64,000 nucleotides of DNA, taken from contig NZ_RQWJ01000004.1 of assembly GCF_003934285.1 (NCBI RefSeq), forward strand, positions 1 through 64,000, read 5' to 3'. Position 1 is the first letter of the stretch, and every line of letters starts with the position of its first letter. A model generated the notes under the pieces. The model saw only the letters and a list, made by a program, of their open reading frames with translations. It made no database searches and was not told the DNA's origin. This DNA is from Brevundimonas fluminis. Its GTDB lineage: Bacteria; Pseudomonadota; Alphaproteobacteria; Caulobacterales; Caulobacteraceae. Shown one piece after another: positions 39,320-47,866 of this stretch. A program made the translations under genes and the position numbers.

Positions 39320-40273
39320 TCAGCGGTCGGCGACGACGATGTTGCGAGTGGTGCGCGGCGGCGCGGCCGGCCGAGGCGGGGCCGGGGGACGCACGACGAC
39401 CATGCGGCCGCGGCAGACGTTGACGCGCATGTCGCGGGGCAGACGGGTCGCAGCGTCGCCGCAGGCCTCGGACACCTGGGCTTGGGTCAGCCCGCGCGCG
39501 CCGGTCAAATCGGTGCCGCGAATGTCCGTCCGGTCCAGCGTGGCGCCCTGGAAATTGGCCCCGCCGAAGGCGCCCCCGGTCAGGCGCGCGCCGTCCAGCG
39601 AGGCGCCGCGGAAGCTGACTCCGGCGAAATTGCCGTTCGACAGGTTCGAGGCGTCGACCTCGGCGCCCGTGAAGTTGGCGTTGCGGGCGTCGACGTTGGC
39701 CAGGGTCACGCCGAACAGCTCCGCGTCGGCGAACACGGCCGAGCGAAGGTTGGCCCGGTTCATGTTGGCTCCGCCCAGCTCGGCGCCGGTCAGGTCGGCG
39801 CGGCTCAGATTCGCCGAGGTGAAGACCGAGCCCATCGCCTCGACCCCGTTCAACCGGGCCGAGGTGAAGTTGGCGCCGCCGAAATTGGCCCCGACCAGGG
39901 TCGCGCCGGTCAGATTGGCCCGGGAGAAGTCGGCGCCGGAGAAGTTCGAACCGACCAGCTCTGCGCCGCGCAGGTTGGCGCCCACCAGCGTCGAGCCGGT
40001 GAAGGTGGCGGAGATGAAGGTGGCCCCCGCAAGGTCGCGGCCCGACAGTTCGCAGCGCACGCAGGAACCGCCCAGCGACACCGTCCGCGCCACGTCCGGA
40101 TCCTGGCCGTAGTACGGGCTCTGCTGCAGGAAGGGCTCCTGCGGCTTCGTCACCGGGATCGCCTGCCGCATCTCGGCCGCCGTGGTCTCTCCGGCCACGA
40201 CGGGCCCGGCGGCCGCGAGCAGCGCCGCGGCGGCCGTGATCAGAAACAGACGGGGATGCGGAAACTGGGTCAC
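39320..40273 (-). CDS. Exported pentapeptide-repeat protein
   Basis: A 317-residue protein with a signal peptide (residues 1-28). After a CxxC pair (C71, C74) come about 35 pentapeptide units of A(D/N)LxG type (about 75-265), which form a right-handed quadrilateral beta-helix. A cap segment follows: GLTQAQVSEACGDAATRLPR, then a Pro-rich tail of about 35 residues. The start is GTG 40273. It is a larger paralogue of the next gene upstream (61 bases away) and shares the CxxC and the cap motif. Role unknown; being exported, it is unlikely to be a gyrase-protecting Qnr protein. Confidence 0.85.
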   Translation of the reverse strand: MTQFPHPRLFLITAAAALLAAAGPVVAGETTAAEMRQAIPVTKPQEPFLQQSPYYGQDPDVARTVSLGGSCVRCELSGRDLAGATFISATFTGSTLVGANLRGAELVGSNFSGADFSRANLTGATLVGANFGGANFTSARLNGVEAMGSVFTSANLSRADLTGAELGGANMNRANLRSAVFADAELFGVTLANVDARNANFTGAEVDASNLSNGNFAGVSFRGASLDGARLTGGAFGGANFQGATLDRTDIRGTDLTGARGLTQAQVSEACGDAATRLPRDMRVNVCRGRMVVVRPPAPPRPAAPPRTTRNIVVADR

Positions 40274-40334
40274 GGGTCTAGATGATCCGATCTCGCCGAA
40301 AACCCTACTTAAATCGACGTAAGGTCCGCCGCAT

Positions 40335-40826
40335 TCAGCAGGCGGGAATGTGCAGGCCGCGCGGCAGACGCGTGGCGGAGTCGCCGCAGGCCCTGTCCAG
40401 CCGGCCTTGGGTAAGGCCGCGGGCCGTGCCCATCTCGGCTCCCGAGAAGTCGGCGCCCGAAAGGTTCGCGCCCGAAAAATTCGCGCCTTCCAGATACACG
40501 CCCACGAAGCTGGCGTTGGTCAGATCCGCGCCGGCGAAGCTCGCTCCGCCGAACACCGCGCCGTAGGCGTCCACGTCGCGCATGTCCGCGCCCGAGAAGT
40601 TGGTCCGGTTCATCACCGCCAACGAAAGCGACGCCTGTCTCAGCCGCGAGCGGGCGAGGTTCAGTCCCGAGGCCTCCAGCCCGGTGAAGTCGCCCTGGAA
40701 CAGGTTGCATCCGGCGCAACTGCGACCGGACTGCACGCGGGAGATCTGGCCCGCGTTCTGGGCCGCGGCGGGAGCGGCGAAGGCCAGGGCGGCGACGAAC
40801 ACGACGAAGGCGGTCAAGCGAGGCAT
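40335..40826 (-). CDS. Exported pentapeptide-repeat protein, short paralogue
   Basis: A 163-residue exported protein (signal peptide to AAAQ, about residue 23), with a CxxC pair at C37/C40, about 15 pentapeptide units (about 40-130) and the cap GLTQGRLDRACGDSATRLPRG ending in Cys163. It is the short counterpart of the gene at 39320-40273 and lies in tandem with it. The C-terminal cysteine could pair with one of the earlier cysteines in the periplasm. Function unknown. Confidence 0.85.
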   Translation of the reverse strand: MPRLTAFVVFVAALAFAAPAAAQNAGQISRVQSGRSCAGCNLFQGDFTGLEASGLNLARSRLRQASLSLAVMNRTNFSGADMRDVDAYGAVFGGASFAGADLTNASFVGVYLEGANFSGANLSGADFSGAEMGTARGLTQGRLDRACGDSATRLPRGLHIPAC

Positions 40827-40871
40827 GGGACGCTCCGGAAACGAAGCCTGCGGCCCTGCAAGATTCGCGCC

Positions 40872-43268
40872 TCAGCCGGCCGGGGTTTGGACCGTTCCCC
40901 CGCCTGCCCCGGACGCCGCGCCGCAGGTGTCGCAGGTCAGGGTCTCGCCCCGGCGCTGAACGGCCATTCCCCCGCAGGCGGGGCAGGGGGCCTGGGCGGG
41001 CTCAGCCTCGGCGGGCGACCGCCGCTCCTCCCGCGCCTTGCCGAACGGCAGGACCACCAGATTGTCCGGCGTGGCTCCGCGGGCGAAGCCCTTCGAGATC
41101 AGGCTGGCGGCCGGGACCGCCTCGGCGTCGTCCGCAGGAACCAGCCCGTCGCGGTCGCCGCCCTCCGCGCCGTCGGCCAGGTCGTCGCGTCCCAGATAGG
41201 ACACCCCAAGCTCCCGGAAGATATAGTCGAGGATCGAGGTCGCGGACCGGATGGAATCGTTGCCGGTCACCCGTCCTGACGGCTCGAACCGGGTGTGGGT
41301 GAAGGCGTCGACGAACTCGTCCAGCGGCACGCCGTATTGAAGTCCGATGGAAACGGAGATGGCGAAATTGTTCATCAGGCTGCGGAAAGCGGCGCCTTCC
41401 TTGTGCATGTCGATGAAGATCTCGCCGAGTTCGCCGTCCTCGTATTCGCCGGTGTGGACGTAGACCTTGTGGCCGCCGACGGCAGCCTTCTGGATGTAGC
41501 CCTTGCGTCGGTCGGGCAGCTTCCGGCGGGACCTGTCCTTTTCGACCACCCGCTCCACGACCCGCTGTTCGACCGGGGGAGCGGGCGGGTCCGCGCGGCG
41601 CGGCGCCGGCTCCTCGACGGGGCGCAGGTCGAGGGCGAACCCGGCGGGCGGTTCCGCCCGGGCCAGACGCAGGCCGGGCCGGCCTTTGGCCGCGGCGTCG
41701 GCCAACAGGGCCTCCGCGTCGGCGGCGGTCGCCCGCCAGTGGACGGGCTGTGCCCGCAGATCCGGCGCGTCGGACAGGTCCGCGAGCGCCGCCTCGAAGT
41801 CGGGCGCCGCTCCTGGAACGCCGTCCAGCCAAGGCTTCAGCGTTTCGGGCGCCTCGCGCCACCCGGTCAGGTCAGGCGTCCCCAGCGCATGGGCTTCGGC
41901 CGCCGCGATCGCCGCGGGGCCGAACCCCAGCCGGCTCAACAGCGACCCTTCGCCCGGCTCGAGTCCCAGCACGTCCCGGGCGAAACCCGCGTCGAGGAAG
42001 GGCTCGGCGAACGCCGCGTCCAACGTGTCGACCTCGTTCAGGGCCGCCTCGATGGCCTGCAGTTCGACGTCGGTGAACCCCGCCCGCCGCAGGGTCGCGT
42101 GGTCCAGACCGGGCGCGTCGACCAGAGTCCGCCGTCCGAACAGCCGTCGTTCCGCGGCCTCGACCAGGGCCGGCTCATGCCGGGTCAGGGCGTCGGCGAG
42201 CGCGGGGTGCAGGCGCCGGCTCACGTCGCCGTCGGCGGTCTCGAACAGATCGACGGGCGACCACCGGCCGACTCCCAGGCGCAGGGCCGCCTCCGGATCG
42301 GCTCCGAACAGGCCGATCCGGCGTCCCTTAGCCCGGACCGCCTCGACCATCGCCGTCGCAAGATCGCGGACTTCGGCGACGCCGGCTTCAAGGTCGCCGG
42401 CCCGCAGGCCGCGCGCCGTCAACCCTTCCAGTTGCAGGATCAGACGTGTGCCCTCGCGAGCCAGGGCGATCGCGGCCCGACCCGTCAGGTCCGCCAAGGT
42501 CCGGATCTCCTCCGTCCCGTCGGAAAAGACCGTTCGGCAGGCCTCCAGATTCAGCGCCAGGCTCACCGGCGCGACCGGCGTCGCGTCCGGCGCGTCGAAG
42601 ACGGCGATCAGGTCGCCGTGCAGAAGGCCGGTCAGAACCGCGCTCTCCGCCTCGCCGCCGCGTTCGAGCACGACGGTGAGGGGCGGGGGCGTCGGCCACG
42701 ACGTGTCCGCCGCGGTCGGCACGTCGCCGTCGACGGCGCGGGCGATCTCGGCGTCGGAGGCGCCGGCGCGCCGGGCGGCCCAGGCGGCGCGGGCCAGGGC
42801 CGGATTGCGCAGCGGGTCTCCGCAGTCGGCGGCGGGGCCTTCGCAGCGCAGGACCGCCTCGGCCACGCCGCCGAGGGCGTCGGTCAGGGCCGTCAGCGCG
42901 CCATGGGCCAGTCGGGCCGCGGCCGCCTCCCCCACATGCCGCGCGATCGGCGCGCGCCCCTGCTCGTGGCGACCGTCGATCACCCCGGACGTCGCGGCGA
43001 CCGCCCCGAAGGCGACCAGCCCCGCGCGAACGGCGAGAGCGAGGTCGGCTGCGGTCCCGTCGTCGGCGCCGAGGGCGCGCAGCCGCGCCTCGACGGCTTC
43101 GAGCACGTCGCCGCCGTCGCATCCCGCCCAGTCGATCCAGGCTTCCAGCCGCGCCGTGGACCAGTCCATGGGCGCGACGACCGTCACGACGTCGGCGTCG
43201 CGGTCCACCTCGCGTTCCACGCACGGGGCGAGGTCGGCCGGAAACGGGATTCGGCTGCGTCGGGGCAT
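40872..43268 (-). CDS. TSCPD-domain protein derived from the NrdJ C-terminus, no catalytic domain
   Basis: A 798-residue protein. Residues 585-700 are the TSCPD domain found at the C-terminus of B12-dependent class II ribonucleotide reductase: [22 protein letters not shown], then [26 protein letters not shown] and [16 protein letters not shown]. Residues 740-798 keep the closing double CxxC (C762/C765 and C779/C782), but the final cysteine of NrdJ (in TTGCS) is replaced. Residues 385-475 resemble the NrdJ stretch before its finger region. The barrel with the thiyl cysteine and NPCG motif is absent; residues 1-380 match nothing I recognise. AAGGA precedes ATG 43268. It is unlikely to reduce ribonucleotides; role unknown. 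Confidence 0.85.
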   Translation of the reverse strand: MPRRSRIPFPADLAPCVEREVDRDADVVTVVAPMDWSTARLEAWIDWAGCDGGDVLEAVEARLRALGADDGTAADLALAVRAGLVAFGAVAATSGVIDGRHEQGRAPIARHVGEAAAARLAHGALTALTDALGGVAEAVLRCEGPAADCGDPLRNPALARAAWAARRAGASDAEIARAVDGDVPTAADTSWPTPPPLTVVLERGGEAESAVLTGLLHGDLIAVFDAPDATPVAPVSLALNLEACRTVFSDGTEEIRTLADLTGRAAIALAREGTRLILQLEGLTARGLRAGDLEAGVAEVRDLATAMVEAVRAKGRRIGLFGADPEAALRLGVGRWSPVDLFETADGDVSRRLHPALADALTRHEPALVEAAERRLFGRRTLVDAPGLDHATLRRAGFTDVELQAIEAALNEVDTLDAAFAEPFLDAGFARDVLGLEPGEGSLLSRLGFGPAAIAAAEAHALGTPDLTGWREAPETLKPWLDGVPGAAPDFEAALADLSDAPDLRAQPVHWRATAADAEALLADAAAKGRPGLRLARAEPPAGFALDLRPVEEPAPRRADPPAPPVEQRVVERVVEKDRSRRKLPDRRKGYIQKAAVGGHKVYVHTGEYEDGELGEIFIDMHKEGAAFRSLMNNFAISVSIGLQYGVPLDEFVDAFTHTRFEPSGRVTGNDSIRSATSILDYIFRELGVSYLGRDDLADGAEGGDRDGLVPADDAEAVPAASLISKGFARGATPDNLVVLPFGKAREERRSPAEAEPAQAPCPACGGMAVQRRGETLTCDTCGAASGAGGGTVQTPAG

Positions 43269-43310
43269 GGGCGTCCTTGGGGCGGCCTGCGGGCGGCGTC
43301 TTGGGCCGCA

Positions 43311-43339
43311 GGATAAGTCGTCACGCGCGCCCCAGGCAA
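43311..43339 (-). promoter_or_regulatory. Candidate promoter of the NrdJ-derived gene
   Basis: Read on the minus strand: TTGCCT (43339-43334), a 17-base spacer, TTATCC (43316-43311). It lies about 43 bases before the ATG. Confidence 0.45.
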
Positions 43340-43367
43340 TAAATCTGGGCCCCCGGAGGGCATTCGC

Positions 43368-43383
43368 CCACAAGATATGGGCT
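43368..43383. promoter_or_regulatory. NrdR-box-like palindrome
   Basis: The 16-base CCACAAGATATGGGCT fits 11 of 16 positions of the NrdR box consensus (acaCwAtATaTwGtgt), including the core C, A, AT, T and G. It lies upstream of the -35 of the NrdJ-derived gene, in the divergent gap with the NDUFA12 gene. A weaker half-match overlaps the -35 (43334-43349), 34 bases away, which is not the usual 31-32 base spacing. Confidence 0.35.
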
Positions 43384-43403
43384 CTCCGTGAACGCGCGGC
43401 GCG

Positions 43404-43433
43404 CTGGACGCGGACGCGTCGGGTTTCTATGAT
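43404..43433 (+). promoter_or_regulatory. Candidate promoter of the NDUFA12 gene
   Basis: CTGGAC (43404-43409), an 18-base spacer and TATGAT (43428-43433), 53 bases before the GTG start. Confidence 0.45.
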
Positions 43434-43485
43434 CAGGTCGCCCGCGGCGAAGCCTTCGCCGGGTGATGTTGACGGACGGATTCGC

Positions 43486-43878
43486 GTGCTCGCAAAGCTC
43501 TTCTCCTGGTGGAACGGCGCCACCATCGGCACCCTGGTGACGGTCAAGGGCCGCGGCGAACACGTCGGCACCGACGAGTTCGGCAACCGCTATTTCCAGT
43601 CGCGCGACACGGTCAGCTATGACGGCCGGCGCAGACGCTGGGTGCTCTACAACGGCTACGCCGAGGCTTCGAAGGTGCCGCCGGACTGGCACGGCTGGCT
43701 GCGCTACACCTATGACGAACCGCCCAGCCGCACCCCGCTCCCGCGCAAGACGTGGGAGAAGTCGCACCTGCCGAACCTGACCGGCACGCCGATGGCGTGG
43801 CGGCCGCCTGGCTCGCTGGCGGCCGAGGGCGTGCGGCCGAAGGCCGACGGCGACTACGAAGCCTGGAAGCCCGAGTGA
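43486..43878 (+). CDS. NADH:ubiquinone oxidoreductase subunit NDUFA12 homologue
   Basis: A 130-residue protein of the NDUFA12/B17.2 family, an accessory subunit of complex I found in mitochondria and alphaproteobacteria. Visible are [21 protein letters not shown] near the N-terminus, [22 protein letters not shown] and the [14 protein letters not shown] region. I chose GTG 43486; ATG 43429 would place the start inside the promoter. The stop overlaps the GTG of the DUF2155 gene (GTGA). Separation from the nuo operon is normal for this subunit. Confidence 0.9.
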   Translation: MLAKLFSWWNGATIGTLVTVKGRGEHVGTDEFGNRYFQSRDTVSYDGRRRRWVLYNGYAEASKVPPDWHGWLRYTYDEPPSRTPLPRKTWEKSHLPNLTGTPMAWRPPGSLAAEGVRPKADGDYEAWKPE

Positions 43879-44567
43879 GACGCGCGCTTCGCCTGGCGCT
43901 GATCGCGGGAACGGCGGTCCTGGCCCTCGGCGGCGCGGGGGTCACCGCGGCGTTGCTGGATCTGCCTCAGGACGCCCGGCCGGTTCAGGATCCGCAGGAC
44001 CCGCCGCAGGCCCCGCCGGCCGAGCAGGCGCCCGCCGGCGACCCGGCGCCCGAGCGCCCGGTCCCCGTGACGCCGCCCGGCGGCGCGGACTCCATCGCCG
44101 CTGCGGTGGCCGCGGCCCAGGAATCGGATCGGGCGCCGGCGTCCATCTCACAGGCCGAAGAGAAGGCCGACGAGGACGAGGCCGAGGAGGGGGAGGTCGC
44201 TGTCGAAGCCGCGCCCGCCGAGCCCGAAGGCCCTCCCGGCCGGCGTCAGCGCCGCCGCTTCGCCATCGTTCAGGCGGTGGACAAGGTCACGGCCGAGACC
44301 ATGCGCTTCGAGGTTGAGGTCAACGGCCGCCCGGTGGCGTTCAACAAGACCCTGATCTTCCGCGCCCGGGCCTGCGAGGTTTCGGCTTCCGACGAGCGCG
44401 CCCGTGACGCCGTCGCCTACATGGAGATCAGCGCCCAGCCCCGGGGCGGCGCTCCGGCACAGGACGTGCGCCAGCTGTTCCGGGGCTGGATGTTCGCCTC
44501 AAGCCCCGGCGTCAGCGGGCTGCAGCACCCCGTCTACGACGCCTGGATCGTGGGCTGTCGCGGCTGA
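43875..44567 (+). CDS. DUF2155-containing envelope protein
   Basis: A 230-residue protein with an N-terminal hydrophobic segment (residues 5-25) that could be a signal peptide or anchor, a long Pro/Ala/Glu-rich linker, and a C-terminal domain of about 90 residues matching DUF2155 (AIVQAVDKVTAETMRFEVEV, FRGWMFASSPG and HPVYDAWIVGC). A conserved cysteine pair (FRARACEV and IVGCRG) may form a disulfide. GTG 43875 overlaps the NDUFA12 stop. The last 34 bases overlap the 3' end of the convergent aat gene. Function unknown; DUF2155 often travels with NDUFA12 and aat in alphaproteobacteria. Confidence 0.85.
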   Translation: MRRALRLALIAGTAVLALGGAGVTAALLDLPQDARPVQDPQDPPQAPPAEQAPAGDPAPERPVPVTPPGGADSIAAAVAAAQESDRAPASISQAEEKADEDEAEEGEVAVEAAPAEPEGPPGRRQRRRFAIVQAVDKVTAETMRFEVEVNGRPVAFNKTLIFRARACEVSASDERARDAVAYMEISAQPRGGAPAQDVRQLFRGWMFASSPGVSGLQHPVYDAWIVGCRG

Positions 44568-45202
44568 CCCACGGCCTCCGGCCCGCTCATCGGGGCGTGG
44601 AACAGCGTCATGTCGGGCTCCATGGCCACCGCAGCATCGAGCATCCGCATGTAGGCGGCGTGAGGCACGGCACGCGCTCCGAACTGGTCGAGGTGCGGGT
44701 TTTCGAACTGCGCGTCCAGAAGGACGAACCCCGCCCGGTTCAGGCGAGCCGCCAGATGCACCAGGGCGATCTTCGAGGCGTCGGTCGCGCGGCTGAACAT
44801 GCTCTCGCCGAAAAAGGCGCCGCCCATCCGCAGGCCATACAGGCCGCCCACCAGACTGTCCGCGTCCCAGATCTCGACGCTGTGCGCCGCGCCGGCCGCG
44901 TGCAGGGCGACGTAGGCGTCGCGGATCGCGCCGTTGATCCACGTCTCCGGCCGCCCCACAGTCGCCGCGGCGCAGGAGGCGATGACCTCGCCGAAGGCGT
45001 GGTCGGTCGTGACGGCCAAGGGCGACTTGCGAACCGTGCGGGCAAGCCGCGACGGCACGCGGAAGGGATCCAGCGGCAGGATGGCGCGCACGTGCGGCCT
45101 GACCCAGCCGACCTCGGCGTCGTCCGCGGTCTCGGCCATGGGAAAGGCGCCGTCGCGATAGGCGCGAAGCAGGAGGTCCAGCGGGATCACGCCCCGCGAC
45201 AC
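44534..45202 (-). CDS. aat: Leucyl/phenylalanyl-tRNA--protein transferase
   Basis: A 222-residue N-end-rule enzyme that adds Leu or Phe to proteins with N-terminal Arg or Lys. Typical motifs: YRDGAFPMAE, TWINGAIRDAYVALH, VGGLYGLRMGGAFFGESMFSR and FVLLDAQFENPHLDQFG. Length is near E. coli Aat (234). The start is GTG 45202, three bases after the accC stop. Its 3' end overlaps the convergent DUF2155 gene. Confidence 0.95.
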   Translation of the reverse strand: MSRGVIPLDLLLRAYRDGAFPMAETADDAEVGWVRPHVRAILPLDPFRVPSRLARTVRKSPLAVTTDHAFGEVIASCAAATVGRPETWINGAIRDAYVALHAAGAAHSVEIWDADSLVGGLYGLRMGGAFFGESMFSRATDASKIALVHLAARLNRAGFVLLDAQFENPHLDQFGARAVPHAAYMRMLDAAVAMEPDMTLFHAPMSGPEAVGQPRQPTIQAS

Positions 45203-45205
45203 GGG

Positions 45206-46555
45206 TCAGGCCCCGGCGCGCCGCTTGGCCCACTGCTCCAGCCAATGGATGTCGTAATCGCCTGACAGGATGTCCGGCTCCTGCAGCAGGCGCTGGAACA
45301 GGGGGATGGTCGTGTCGATGCCGCCCACGACCATTTCGCCGAGGCTCCGCTTCAGCCGCGCCACGCATTCCTCGCGGTCGCGGCCGTGCACGATCAGCTT
45401 GCCGATCAGGCTGTCGTAGAAGGGCGGGATGGAATAGCCGGCGTAGATGGCGCTGTCCAAACGGACGCCCAGTCCGCCCGGCGCATGGAAATCGGTGATC
45501 GTGCCGGGCGACGGCGTGAAGGTGTCGGGATTCTCGGCGTTAACCCGCACCTCGATGGCGTGGCCCTCGAAATGGATGTCGTCCTGGGTGAAGCTCAGCG
45601 GCAGGCCGGCGGCCACGCGGATCTGCTCGCGCACCAGGTCGACGCCGGTGATCGCCTCCGTCACCGGGTGCTCCACCTGCAGGCGGGTGTTCATCTCGAT
45701 GAAGAAGAACTCGCCGTCCTCCCACAGGAACTCGATCGTCCCGACGCCCAGGTAGCCGATGGCGGCGATGGCCTTGTTGACGGTATGGCCGATCTCGGTG
45801 CGCTGCGCGGCCGACAGGGCGGGAGAGGGGGCCTCTTCCAGCACCTTCTGGTGGCGGCGCTGCAGGGAGCAGTCGCGTTCGCCCAGGTGCACCACGTTGC
45901 CGTGGCTGTCGGCGATGACCTGGATCTCGATGTGCCTCGGCTTCTGGAGATAGCGCTCCATGTACACGGCGCCGTTGCCGAAGGCGGCCAGCGCCTCGGA
46001 CTGGGCGGTCTGCACCGCCTCGACCAGGTCGTCGGGCGTCAGCGCGACCTTCATGCCGCGCCCGCCGCCGCCGGCCGCCGCCTTCACGATCAGGGGGAAG
46101 CCGATGGTCTTCGACGCCTCGATGGCCGCCTCGACGGTCTCGACCTCGCCGTCCGAACCGGGGACCACGGGGATGCCCGCGTCCTTCACCGTCTGCTTGG
46201 CGGTGATCTTGTCGCCCATGACGCGGATGTGCTCGGGACGCGGACCGATGAAGGTCATGCCGTGCGCCTCGACGATCTCGGCGAAGCGGGCGTTCTCGGA
46301 CAGGAAGCCGTAGCCGGGATGGATCGCCTGGGCGCCGGTGATCTCGGCCGCCGCGATGATCGAGGGGATGTTCAGATAGGATTTCGCGGCCGGCGCAGGC
46401 CCGATGCAGACGCTCTCGTCGGCCAGACGCACCCACATCGCGCCGCGGTCGGCCTCGGAGTGCACGGCGACGGTGGAGATGCCCATCTCCTTGCACGCCC
46501 GATGGACGCGCAGCGCGATCTCGCCGCGGTTGGCGATCAGAACCTTGGTGAACAT
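45206..46555 (-). CDS. accC: Acetyl-CoA carboxylase, biotin carboxylase subunit
   Basis: A 449-residue ATP-grasp enzyme that carboxylates biotin on AccB for fatty acid synthesis. It opens with VLIANRGEIALRVHRACKEMG; the glycine-rich ATP loop AAAGGGGRGMKVA and the EMNTRLQVEHPVTE catalytic segment are intact. Length is as in E. coli (449). It begins three bases after accB. Confidence 0.97.
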   Translation of the reverse strand: MFTKVLIANRGEIALRVHRACKEMGISTVAVHSEADRGAMWVRLADESVCIGPAPAAKSYLNIPSIIAAAEITGAQAIHPGYGFLSENARFAEIVEAHGMTFIGPRPEHIRVMGDKITAKQTVKDAGIPVVPGSDGEVETVEAAIEASKTIGFPLIVKAAAGGGGRGMKVALTPDDLVEAVQTAQSEALAAFGNGAVYMERYLQKPRHIEIQVIADSHGNVVHLGERDCSLQRRHQKVLEEAPSPALSAAQRTEIGHTVNKAIAAIGYLGVGTIEFLWEDGEFFFIEMNTRLQVEHPVTEAITGVDLVREQIRVAAGLPLSFTQDDIHFEGHAIEVRVNAENPDTFTPSPGTITDFHAPGGLGVRLDSAIYAGYSIPPFYDSLIGKLIVHGRDREECVARLKRSLGEMVVGGIDTTIPLFQRLLQEPDILSGDYDIHWLEQWAKRRAGA

Positions 46556-46558
46556 GGC

Positions 46559-47080
46559 TTACGCCTCGAGCAGGACGAGGGGTTCGCCGAACTCGACCGG
46601 CTGGGCGTCGCCGACCAGCACCTCGACGACCTTGCCGTCACGCGGGGCCTGGATCGGGTTCATGGTCTTCATGGCCTCGACGATCAGCAGGGTCTGGCCC
46701 TTCTTGACCGTGTCGCCGGGCTGCACGAAGGCCGGCGCCTCAGGCGACGGCTTCAGATAGGCCGTGCCGACCATCGGCGACTTCACCTGCTCGCCGGCCT
46801 TGGCGACGATGGTGGCCGGGTCGCTGGGCATGGAGACGGGCGCGGCCGACGCGGCGGGAGCGGGGGCGGCGACGGGGGCCGGGGCGGCGGCATAGGCGAC
46901 CGGGGCGGCCGCCACGGTGATCTCCCGCGCCACGCGGATGCGCAGATCGCCGCGCTCCACCTCGATCTCGGTCAGCTCGGTGTCCTTCAGGATGTCGGCG
47001 AGCGAGCGGACCAGCCCGGCGTCGATCTGGTCGGACTTCGGCGCGGCCGGCTTGGCGGCGGGGGACTTGCTGACGGCCAT
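46559..47080 (-). CDS. accB: Acetyl-CoA carboxylase biotin carboxyl carrier protein
   Basis: A 173-residue carrier. The N-terminal part (20-70) is the conserved AccB helix-strand region, then an Ala/Pro-rich hinge, and the C-terminal biotinyl domain with the biotin-accepting lysine in VEAMKTMNPI. ATG 47080 is preceded by AGAGG; the open frame upstream to 47170 adds non-family residues. Between aroQ (34 bases away) and accC. Confidence 0.95.
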   Translation of the reverse strand: MAVSKSPAAKPAAPKSDQIDAGLVRSLADILKDTELTEIEVERGDLRIRVAREITVAAAPVAYAAAPAPVAAPAPAASAAPVSMPSDPATIVAKAGEQVKSPMVGTAYLKPSPEAPAFVQPGDTVKKGQTLLIVEAMKTMNPIQAPRDGKVVEVLVGDAQPVEFGEPLVLLEA

Positions 47081-47114
47081 TTGGGACCTCTGTTTCTTCT
47101 GTCTTCGAACGGGC

Positions 47115-47567
47115 TTACGCCAGCCCGCGTTCCTGTGCCAGTTCGACGGCCGCCCGGACGGCCAGTTCATAGCCGCGCGCGCCGTGGCCCGCGACCGTCT
47201 TCGCCGCCACCAGGGCGACGTAGGAATGATGTCGGAACGCCTCGCGCGCCGCCGGATCCGACAGGTGGCATTCCACGACGGGGATGCTCAGCGTCTTCAG
47301 CGCGTCCAGCAAGGCGATGGACGTGTGCGTATAGGCCGCGGGGTTGATGACCAGGGCCTGCGCGGCGATCCGCGCTTCCTGCACCCAGTCGACCAGCACG
47401 CCTTCGTGGTTCGTCTGGCGAAAGTCGACCCGCCAGTCGGGCGCGGCGCGCTCGCAGATCCCGCGCACGTCCTCCAGCGTTTCGCGCCCATAGATTTCCG
47501 GCTCCCGTTCCCCCAGCAGGTTGAGGTTCGGGCCGTTCAGGACGAAAAGGACGGGGGTTTCGGGCAT
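47115..47567 (-). CDS. aroQ: 3-dehydroquinate dehydratase, type II
   Basis: A 150-residue dodecameric-type dehydratase of the shikimate pathway. The [18 protein letters not shown] start with its catalytic Tyr, [16 protein letters not shown] and the [19 protein letters not shown] block with the catalytic His are all conserved. First gene of an aroQ-accB-accC-aat minus-strand operon, divergent from thiS (92 bases between starts). Confidence 0.96.
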   Translation of the reverse strand: MPETPVLFVLNGPNLNLLGEREPEIYGRETLEDVRGICERAAPDWRVDFRQTNHEGVLVDWVQEARIAAQALVINPAAYTHTSIALLDALKTLSIPVVECHLSDPAAREAFRHHSYVALVAAKTVAGHGARGYELAVRAAVELAQERGLA

Positions 47568-47659
47568 GCGCTCGAGATCGGCGGCCGGTCAGGCCGGAAT
47601 CGGACGGGCCTTTTAGCCGAGGCTTCGCCGTCGTCCAACACGGAGATTGACCCCGCGTC

Positions 47660-47857
47660 ATGCGCATTCAGCTGAACGGCGAGGACCGCGACGTCGCGGC
47701 GACCACGATCCTGGCGCTCGTCGAGGAACTCGGCCTCGACGTCCGCAAGGTGGCCGTCGAGCGCAATCTCGAGATCGTGCCGAAATCGCTGCATGCGGAC
47801 ACGCCGGTGACCGAGGGCGACCGCATCGAGGTGGTGCAGTTCGTGGGGGGCGGCTAA
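47660..47857 (+). CDS. thiS: Sulfur carrier protein ThiS
   Basis: A 65-residue ubiquitin-like protein ending VVQFVGGG, the C-terminal Gly-Gly being made into a thiocarboxylate for thiazole synthesis. Paired with thiG nine bases downstream. ACGGAG lies upstream of the ATG. No thiamine riboswitch is seen in the short gap before it. Confidence 0.93.
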   Translation: MRIQLNGEDRDVAATTILALVEELGLDVRKVAVERNLEIVPKSLHADTPVTEGDRIEVVQFVGGG

Positions 47858-47866
47858 ACCCCGCTC

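Noticed and set aside
43429..43485. ATG 43429 as start of the NDUFA12 gene
   Set aside because: The codon lies within the likely -10 element TATGAT; the family sequence begins at GTG 43486.
47568..47659. Possible thiamine (TPP) riboswitch before thiS
   Set aside because: The gap is only 92 bases and lacks the conserved CTGAGA-type element and its partner.
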